This document shows positions 15,419-19,758 of a DNA stretch of 19,758 bases, piece after piece. Position numbers and translations under genes: made by a program. Position 1 is the first letter of the stretch, and each line of letters begins with the position of its first letter. The DNA lies in contig OMUE01000171.1 of assembly GCA_900314165.1 (NCBI GenBank), positions 1-19,758 on the forward strand. Reading direction: 5' to 3'. The notes beneath the pieces are model-generated. The model had not been told where the DNA came from. It saw only the letters and a list, made by a program, of their open reading frames with translations, and did no database searches. This stretch comes from an uncultured Acidaminococcus sp. GTDB taxonomy: Bacteria; Bacillota_C; Negativicutes; Acidaminococcales; Acidaminococcaceae.

Positions 15419-15823
15419 ATGATTATTGCAAAAGGGAATGTAAGCACAAGCGAGGGACCGGTGGCGGTTGAGAAACTCAAGCCCGGCATGCTCGTGGTGG
15501 ATCGGGGCCATCGTGCCAGGAAACTCCTCAAAGTGGAACAGGTCCAGCTCCATCAGACCCTGCACTTTGAGAAAAACACAGAGCTGGTCCTGGCGGGAAA
15601 CAGTATCCTCTTTACCCTCGTTGGGATGCGGAGTGCCATCACCCTCAAAAATGTGCGGAAGGCCATGAATGGGCGGATCCAGATGCTCTTTCAAACCGCA
15701 CGGGTCCAGGATGATGTGATGAAAGTCAAGAAAGAGGAAGTGACAGGGTATCGCCTGACCATCGAAGGCGGCCAGGACGTGCTGGTGAGCGGGTATGATG
15801 TGGCAGATCGGGAGGTGGAGTGA
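15419..15823 (+). CDS. Degenerate Hint-fold (hedgehog/intein-like) protein, unknown role
   Basis: This 134-residue protein follows a perfect AAGGAGG (15404-15410). Residues 10-27 (TSEGPVAVEKLKPGMLVV) match the intein/hedgehog block A pattern 'T.eGpv.ve.LkpGd.V'. Residues 54-66 (TELVLAGNSILFT) resemble block B, where active Hint domains have TxxH. Residues 108-130 (VTGYRLTIEGGQD, then VLVSGYDVAD) resemble the C-terminal blocks F/G ('vyDltVeg.hnf.a.gi.vHN'). All catalytic positions differ: no Cys or Ser at the start (Ile2 occupies the expected place), Ser62 instead of the block B His, and Ala-Asp instead of His-Asn at the end. I infer a non-splicing Hint scaffold reused for binding, perhaps to the Cys-ladder proteins. 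The fold call is by eye from sequence pattern; the role is unknown. Confidence 0.6.
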   Translation: MIIAKGNVSTSEGPVAVEKLKPGMLVVDRGHRARKLLKVEQVQLHQTLHFEKNTELVLAGNSILFTLVGMRSAITLKNVRKAMNGRIQMLFQTARVQDDVMKVKKEEVTGYRLTIEGGQDVLVSGYDVADREVE

Positions 15824-16662
15824 TGCTTAAGATTTATTACAACGAAGAGTCCAATGCGGATCATGTGGTCCATTTAACCATCAACGGGGACTTCTGCAAA
15901 GTGGAGTGCAGCAGTGCCATTGACGGACGGGCTGGATCTGACGCCATCGAGAACCTGCGGCCTTACAGCTCCTATGCCCTGACGGAAAGCAACGGAACGG
16001 TAAAGATCTTCCGAAAGCCCATGCAGTCCGATTACCGCTTCCTGGATCTGAACCGGCTGGGGGTTTCCATCCGTCTGGACTTTGCCATCCTGACCCAGCT
16101 TTACGGGAATCACACCATCCTGAGTGTAGATACCGGGATTCTGGCAGACAGCGAACGAGATATTGTGGTCCGGCTCTTTAGCGGGAAGAAGGAGAACTTC
16201 TTTATCGAAGCCGACCAGGAATACGAACTGCTGCCCTTTCACACCAGCGACCTGATTCTGGGGGATCATCCCCGGATGAAACTGTGGGACAGCTACAGTC
16301 TATCTGCTAACGGCCGGGAACTGATGGCCAACCGGAAAGGGTATCTGATCGATGGGGATCCGGAAGAGCCCTTCGTCCCGGAAGAAGGCAAGGAGTACAT
16401 CGACTTTACCATCCAGAAGTATAAAGGGGACTTTTCCACCAAAGAAAAACTCACCCGGGACATCGATGACGAGGAAGTCTTCGTGGATTCTTCTGGGGGT
16501 CTGGTAAACAACCGAAGAATCAAGCTGGACCACGGCACAGGCAGCTTCCGGCTATATCCGTTTGGAGTGGAAGGACCGGTAAAAATCAAGCTGGGCCGGA
16601 AATGGTATGAAGTGTGGAACGACTATTTCCTCTTTATTGGAAAGGGGGAGAAAAATGGCTGA
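15823..16662 (+). CDS. Unknown protein of the radical SAM/Cys-ladder cassette
   Basis: I do not recognise this 279-residue protein. It is acidic and beta-strand-rich by appearance (MLKIYYNEESNADHVVHLTI; YEVWNDYFLFIGKGEKNG at the end), with two Cys near 25 and 29 (FCKVEC) and no signal peptide or membrane segment. The first half is a run of likely beta strands ending near YELLPFHTSDLIL. The C-terminal part has a GSFRLYPFGVEGPVKIKL region that may be a small beta module. It overlaps the upstream Hint-like gene by one base (TGATG region) and the downstream radical SAM gene by 8 nt, so it is firmly part of the cassette. It could be a structural or carrier protein for the modified peptides, or an accessory to enzyme 2. 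Confidence 0.7.
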   Translation: MLKIYYNEESNADHVVHLTINGDFCKVECSSAIDGRAGSDAIENLRPYSSYALTESNGTVKIFRKPMQSDYRFLDLNRLGVSIRLDFAILTQLYGNHTILSVDTGILADSERDIVVRLFSGKKENFFIEADQEYELLPFHTSDLILGDHPRMKLWDSYSLSANGRELMANRKGYLIDGDPEEPFVPEEGKEYIDFTIQKYKGDFSTKEKLTRDIDDEEVFVDSSGGLVNNRRIKLDHGTGSFRLYPFGVEGPVKIKLGRKWYEVWNDYFLFIGKGEKNG

Positions 16663-17596
16663 ACCGCAGAAAGTCACCATATATCTGGGCAGCCAGTGCA
16701 ATCTCCACTGTGCCTACTGTCACCGGGAAGCTTCCAGTGACGAAGAAGGCATCTCCGATGAATTCCAGAGAGAACTGAGGAGCAACCCTCCATCCGCCAT
16801 TAAGTTCATGGGAGGGGAACCTCTGTTATATATGAAGGAAATCGAAAAGGTGGTGAAAGCGGTTCCGGAAGCTAAATTCTCCATCAGCACCAACGGCATC
16901 GGCATTGAAAAGCACCTGGACTATTTCCGGAAGCACAGCTTCCAGATTTGCATCAGCTATGACGGGGCGGACAAAGACCTGCGAGGCTATGATCCGTTTA
17001 CGGCCCTTCTGGATTACCAAGATCTGGCTGTATCTACTACCCTGTACCATGGGAATACGGATATGGAGGCCATCATGGAGCGGTTCCGAGAGAAGGAGAA
17101 AGTCATCGGACGGTCTCTTTCCTTCTTTCCCCATCTTCTCCATGTAACCAACGAAGCCAATCGGCGCTATGCTCTCACCCAGGAGGACTACGACTCCCTC
17201 CTGGCACAGTACAAGAAATACGTGGGTCTGTACCTGTCCCGGTTCCGGAGATTCGGTATTCGGGACAAGCGGTACGAGGGCCTCTACCAGACTTTGGAAC
17301 GGCGCAGAAAAGCACACTACACCTATGGGGAAACATACTGCAGCAACCGGAACCTGAGGAAGGTTGATGCAAAAGGACAGCAGTTTCCCTGCCTGTATAT
17401 CCGGCAGCAGGAGTTAGGGACAGATTGGCTTTCCGACCAGAAAAGGCTGCTGGATGCTTTGAGTCCCGCTTGCCGCCAGTGCCCCGTCTACCACATGTGT
17501 GGTGGGGCCTGTATCGTCAGCCAGGAACATGACCTGGAGTGCCAATTCTACAAGGCCCTCTACACCTGGTTCCAAAAGGAAGTGAACCGGCCATGA
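16655..17596 (+). CDS. Radical SAM/SPASM enzyme 2, probable Cys-peptide maturase
   Basis: This 313-residue enzyme has Cys15, Cys19 and Cys22 in CNLHCAYC for the SAM-cleaving [4Fe-4S] cluster and GGEP at 53-56. A SPASM-type C-terminus follows: Cys-x11-G-x4-Cys in CSNRNLRKVDAKGQQFPC, then CRQCPVYHMCGGAC (C-x2-C-x5-C-x3-C), then a last Cys in ECQFYK. It is related to enzyme 1: both have a [WY]DG...RGYD motif in the central barrel (SWDG/ETRGYD and SYDG/LRGYD), but this one is 60 residues shorter. GGGGGAG precedes the ATG, which lies in the end of the upstream gene. Two non-identical enzymes beside two Cys-ladder proteins suggest either one enzyme per substrate or sequential reactions. Substrate is inferred from context. 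Confidence 0.88.
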   Translation: MAEPQKVTIYLGSQCNLHCAYCHREASSDEEGISDEFQRELRSNPPSAIKFMGGEPLLYMKEIEKVVKAVPEAKFSISTNGIGIEKHLDYFRKHSFQICISYDGADKDLRGYDPFTALLDYQDLAVSTTLYHGNTDMEAIMERFREKEKVIGRSLSFFPHLLHVTNEANRRYALTQEDYDSLLAQYKKYVGLYLSRFRRFGIRDKRYEGLYQTLERRRKAHYTYGETYCSNRNLRKVDAKGQQFPCLYIRQQELGTDWLSDQKRLLDALSPACRQCPVYHMCGGACIVSQEHDLECQFYKALYTWFQKEVNRP

Positions 17597-18243
17597 ACCA
17601 TCTCTTTATCTTCCCGGAGGCGGTGCAGACAACGGATACCATTTCCCTGGATCTGGAAGAAAGGCGACTGAGCTTCTCCTGCAGCAACAAACGAGTGGCC
17701 ATCAACCTGGATGCCCTTCGGAGCGGGTCCTCCACGGTGATCCTGAAGAACCCCATCACAGGGTCCATGTATCCCTTGTTCAACTTCCGGGAGATCCTTC
17801 AGGTGATGAATCTAGGGCCCCAGGAGCTGCTGCGGACTCTGAGTCTGTGCTCCTTTGTGCAGATTGACAAGTCCGGGAAGGATACCTTTATGAAGGTGTT
17901 CCTGCCCAAGGGCCAGCCGGAACTCCGAAGCCGCACTCATGACTTCTCCCGTTTTCCTCATGTAGCCATGGCCGACCTCCACAAACTGGACCGGGCCTTT
18001 AGCTGGAGTGTGCATCATGTGAAGGCCCGGATCCATTACGGTCGGATCGAGGGAAGCCTGGTGTTTGAACGATCTGCCTTCTGGAAGGAGCCGGTTTATG
18101 TGAGCCACGCCGGCCAGACCCAGGAGCTGACCCAAGGGGAGAACTGGTTCTCCTTTGCCTGGAGTCCTACAGAAGATGTGTACTGCGGTCCCAAGTGCGG
18201 ACGGTATAAAGGACGGGCACTTCATCTAACACCCGGCTGCTAG
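17593..18243 (+). CDS. Unknown protein at the end of the radical SAM cassette
   Basis: I do not recognise this 216-residue protein. It starts in an ATGA overlap with radical SAM enzyme 2. The first half has likely beta strands (DTISLDLEERRLSFSCSNKR) and a helical NFREILQVMNLGPQELLRTL. The middle is basic and His-rich (FSRFPHVAMADLHKLDRAFSW). The last part has strands in GSLVFERSAFW and ENWFSFAWSP, and a C-terminal CGPKCGRY with a final Cys216. There is no signal peptide or membrane segment. The terminal strands may be a module shared with the end of the 15823 protein, although similarity is weak. Context suggests a partner of enzyme 2 or a structural protein carrying a modified peptide. Confidence 0.65.
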   Translation: MNHLFIFPEAVQTTDTISLDLEERRLSFSCSNKRVAINLDALRSGSSTVILKNPITGSMYPLFNFREILQVMNLGPQELLRTLSLCSFVQIDKSGKDTFMKVFLPKGQPELRSRTHDFSRFPHVAMADLHKLDRAFSWSVHHVKARIHYGRIEGSLVFERSAFWKEPVYVSHAGQTQELTQGENWFSFAWSPTEDVYCGPKCGRYKGRALHLTPGC

Positions 18244-18267
18244 TTCACCAGAAAGGAGGGAACCACC

Positions 18268-18564
18268 ATGGATTTCATCAGCTACACCTTTGTGAACGCA
18301 GTGATCAGTGCTCTGGCCGTGTTCGGGTGCTGGCTCATCCTGCGTCCCCAGAAAATCGAGAACCAGGCGCTCCATAAGAGCATCGACAATAATACCAAGG
18401 CCCTGGAAGATTTGACAGGACTGATCAATGAAATGCGGGTGGCCCAGGCGGGCATCGAGACCAATATCGACAACCTGTGGCACCGGTACAAGGACCTGAA
18501 GGGAGAAGTGGACCGCATCCACGATCACAGTAATCTGGGGAATCCGCCATGTTTGAAAAAGTAA
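18268..18564 (+). CDS. Small membrane protein with coiled coil, likely lysis accessory
   Basis: This 98-residue protein has one N-terminal membrane segment (about 7-25, FVNAVISALAVFGCWLIL) and a charged helical remainder (about 30-90) that should form a coiled coil. This layout is common for phage lysis-module proteins next to holins (compare XhlA-like proteins, which have the opposite membrane order). AAAGGAGGGA precedes the ATG. Its end overlaps the next gene by 16 nt. A holin modulator or antiholin role is plausible. A structural linker role is the alternative. Confidence 0.6.
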   Translation: MDFISYTFVNAVISALAVFGCWLILRPQKIENQALHKSIDNNTKALEDLTGLINEMRVAQAGIETNIDNLWHRYKDLKGEVDRIHDHSNLGNPPCLKK

Positions 18565-18863
18565 AAGGGATACTGACTAAAGGCCTGGATGCGGTGAAAG
18601 CACGCCTGAACCAATTCCAGCAGCCCATCAAATGGATCGTCATAGGGTATCTTGTGACGGTCTTTCTTTTTGTGCTTTCCTACTATGGCTTCTGGCTGTA
18701 TCTGGCGGTGACGGGGAAAATCCAGCTGCCGGACCTTCTGGCCATGGTGCGGGAACTGGTCGGGCCTGCCATGGTGGGGTTTGTCACCTTCATTGCAGGC
18801 TGCTTTGTGGATCTTGACGGGAACGGCATCCCGGACCACTTTGAAAAGGAGGAGAAGAAATGA
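18549..18863 (+). CDS. Holin
   Basis: This 104-residue protein has an amphipathic basic N-terminus, two membrane segments (about 29-52 and 71-87), and a charged C-terminal tail ending FEKEEKK. Two segments plus a short charged tail beside an endolysin gene is the class II holin layout. It overlaps the coiled-coil membrane protein by 16 nt and the amidase by 4 nt (ATGA at 18860), so the lysis genes are translationally linked. The tail contains DLDGNGIPD, which resembles a Ca2+-binding EF-hand/thrombospondin-type loop, an unusual touch for a holin. Confidence 0.75.
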   Translation: MFEKVKGILTKGLDAVKARLNQFQQPIKWIVIGYLVTVFLFVLSYYGFWLYLAVTGKIQLPDLLAMVRELVGPAMVGFVTFIAGCFVDLDGNGIPDHFEKEEKK

Positions 18864-19414
18864 AGATTTTTATCAATCCAGGGCATATGCCCGGTGTGGA
18901 CAGCGGGGCTGTCAATGACAAATACGGCGTCACGGAAGCCGGTATCGTAAAGGAAATCGGGGCAGGGGTACAGCAGTACCTGAACCGGGTGGGCTATGAC
19001 TGCCTGCTGGTCCAGTCCGACAATCTCTGCGGGGAGTCTCCCAATTATACCAACATTTGTGCCAGTGCCAACGGGTGGCAGGCGGACCTGTTCCTGTCCA
19101 TCCACTGCAATGCGGCGGCAGTAGTAGAAGCTAAGGGAACGGAGACTCTGGTGTACAGTGAGGACAGCAAGGAAGCCACGGCTCTTGCTGAATGCATCCA
19201 GAACCAGATCGTCCAGAGTCTCCATACGGTGGACCGTGGTGTGAAAGAACGTCCGGGCCTGGCCGTACTCCGAGAAACGGATATGCCGGCCGTCCTTGTG
19301 GAAACTGCTTTCATCACCAACGAAGATGATGTGCAGCTGCTGATGTACAAGAAGGATGCCTTTGCGCGTGCCATCGCCCGTGGGGTGACGGATTACGTAT
19401 CCAAGAAAGGATGA
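18860..19414 (+). CDS. Endolysin, N-acetylmuramoyl-L-alanine amidase (Amidase_3)
   Basis: This 184-residue enzyme should cleave the amide bond between N-acetylmuramic acid and the stem peptide. Amidase_3 features are the NPGHM start (Zn ligand His9), Glu26 in the TEAGIVKEIG helix, SIHCNA (Zn ligand His82) and VETAFITN (catalytic Glu148). The length equals a bare catalytic domain, with no separate cell-wall-binding domain, and no signal peptide is visible, so release depends on the upstream holin. Location after the holin is canonical. Product assignment is secure, but bond specificity is from the family only. Confidence 0.93.
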   Translation: MKIFINPGHMPGVDSGAVNDKYGVTEAGIVKEIGAGVQQYLNRVGYDCLLVQSDNLCGESPNYTNICASANGWQADLFLSIHCNAAAVVEAKGTETLVYSEDSKEATALAECIQNQIVQSLHTVDRGVKERPGLAVLRETDMPAVLVETAFITNEDDVQLLMYKKDAFARAIARGVTDYVSKKG

Positions 19415-19420
19415 CGTGCT

Positions 19421-19510
19421 GTGAAAGAGTGGCAAATGAACGATGATTTTCTTTTAGGCTTCCTTTTGGGCATGTTGGCCGGGGTCCTGATCTTCACTTT
19501 ACTCCTCTAA
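19421..19510 (+). CDS. 29-residue single-span membrane peptide
   Basis: A GTG start at 19421 lies shortly after the AAGAAAGGATGA at the amidase end, which could serve as its ribosome site. The product MKEWQMNDDF then LLGFLLGMLAGVLIFTLLL is one membrane segment with Gly-x3-Gly spacing and an acidic N-terminal side. An in-frame ATG at 19436 is a possible alternative start. Small membrane peptides of this kind follow lysis genes in some phages, where they may modulate the holin or host membrane. It could also be non-coding. Function unknown. Confidence 0.5.
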   Translation: MKEWQMNDDFLLGFLLGMLAGVLIFTLLL

Positions 19511-19651
19511 AGAAAATTGCATCCAAAATTGCGCTATGGATAGAGCTTTATGAACGCATGAGGAATGAGTCCTAAAATTAAAAAATCCAGCCATACAGCG
19601 AATATGACGGGATTCTGGCCAAGGGTCGATTTTACAGGAAAGAGGGTGGGG
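19511..19651 (+). other. Intergenic stretch of about 140 nt, possible prophage edge
   Basis: This A/T-rich stretch separates the lysis genes from the last gene. I see a short AGGA/TCCT stem followed by AAAATTAAAAAAT near 19561-19584, too weak to call a terminator, and a short AAAATTGC repeat at its start. No tRNA or clear attachment site is visible, but a lysis-end gap with an A/T shift is a common place for attR/attL. Confidence 0.35.
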
Positions 19652-19758
19652 ATGATTGAGAAAAAACGTCGGTATCTTGCTGCTTTGCTTGTTATTCTGC
19701 TCACCGCAGGTCTCCTGGGCTTCTGGGTATACCATAACGGAAGAGGAACTGACCCGGT
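19652..19758 (+). CDS. 5' end of a membrane-anchored or exported protein (partial)
   Basis: The ATG at 19652 follows an AGGAAAGAGGGTGGGG purine stretch. The 35 visible residues begin MIEKKRRYLAALLVILLTAG and continue LLGFWVYHNG, a positively charged start plus one hydrophobic segment, as in a signal anchor or uncleaved signal peptide. The gene runs off the window. Separated by about 140 nt from the lysis genes and A/T-richer, it may be a host or cargo gene. Function not visible. Confidence 0.6.
   Translation, partial: MIEKKRRYLAALLVILLTAGLLGFWVYHNGRGTDP

Noticed and set aside
13580..18243. Diversity-generating retroelement acting on the fibre or Cys-rich genes
   Set aside because: No reverse transcriptase gene and no template-repeat/variable-repeat pair with adenine-specific differences is visible in the window.
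19511..19651. Prophage attachment site or tRNA at the lysis end
   Set aside because: No tRNA fold and no direct repeat matching the left end of the window could be seen; the left edge of the phage is not in the window.

Overview
The window is most of the late (virion and lysis) module of a long-tailed, siphovirus-like prophage. Nearly every gene is on the + strand, with 0-20 nt gaps or ATGA/TAATG overlaps and strong AAGGAGG-type ribosome binding sites. Purine-rich Shine-Dalgarno sites, the HK97/TP901-1/SPP1-type gene set and a moderately high GC content point to a Bacillota host. The Negativicutes (Acidaminococcus/Megasphaera-like) are my guess from codon style only. No integrase, terminase, portal or attachment site lies in the window, so whether the phage is complete is unknown.

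Layout: (a) 2-576, the 3' part of an A/T-richer, non-phage-looking gene followed by a terminator-like hairpin. (b) 598-3999, head and connector genes: ClpP-type maturation protease, HK97-type major capsid protein, gp6-like connector, head closure protein, HK97 gp10-like protein and DUF3168-like tail completion protein. (c) 4001-11296, tail genes: TP901-1-type major tail protein, tail assembly chaperone with a textbook A_AAA_AAC -1 frameshift site and hairpin, 1031-aa tape measure, distal tail protein, tail hub, and two small tail-tip/baseplate proteins. (d) 11289-13583, a 764-aa Stf-like tail fibre with an Ala/Ser-rich shaft. (e) 13580-18243, a cassette that is not standard phage equipment: two radical SAM/SPASM enzymes, two tandem Cys-ladder proteins, a small protein that reads as a catalytically dead Hint (hedgehog/intein) fold, and two unknown proteins. 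(f) 18268-19510, lysis genes: coiled-coil membrane protein, holin, Amidase_3 endolysin and a 29-aa membrane peptide. (g) 19652-19758, the start of another membrane protein.

The cassette in (e) is the exciting part. The precursor-like proteins (122 and 119 aa) carry a shared helical leader motif (KVKxIxVxxLxxAxxxL), then (C-Q-x)n arrays with a Cys every third residue (19 and 18 Cys in total), and end in NCNCDC..DDS. The same C-terminal tag occurs on a separate protein at 10324-10959, immediately downstream of the tail hub gene. The peptides, their putative radical SAM maturases and a structural tail protein therefore appear to belong to one system. No RiPP exporter or leader protease is visible. 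My working hypothesis is a post-translationally modified, thioether-crosslinked or metal-binding Cys structure built into the phage tail tip. The enzyme class and motifs are seen directly; the chemistry and virion location are inferred.
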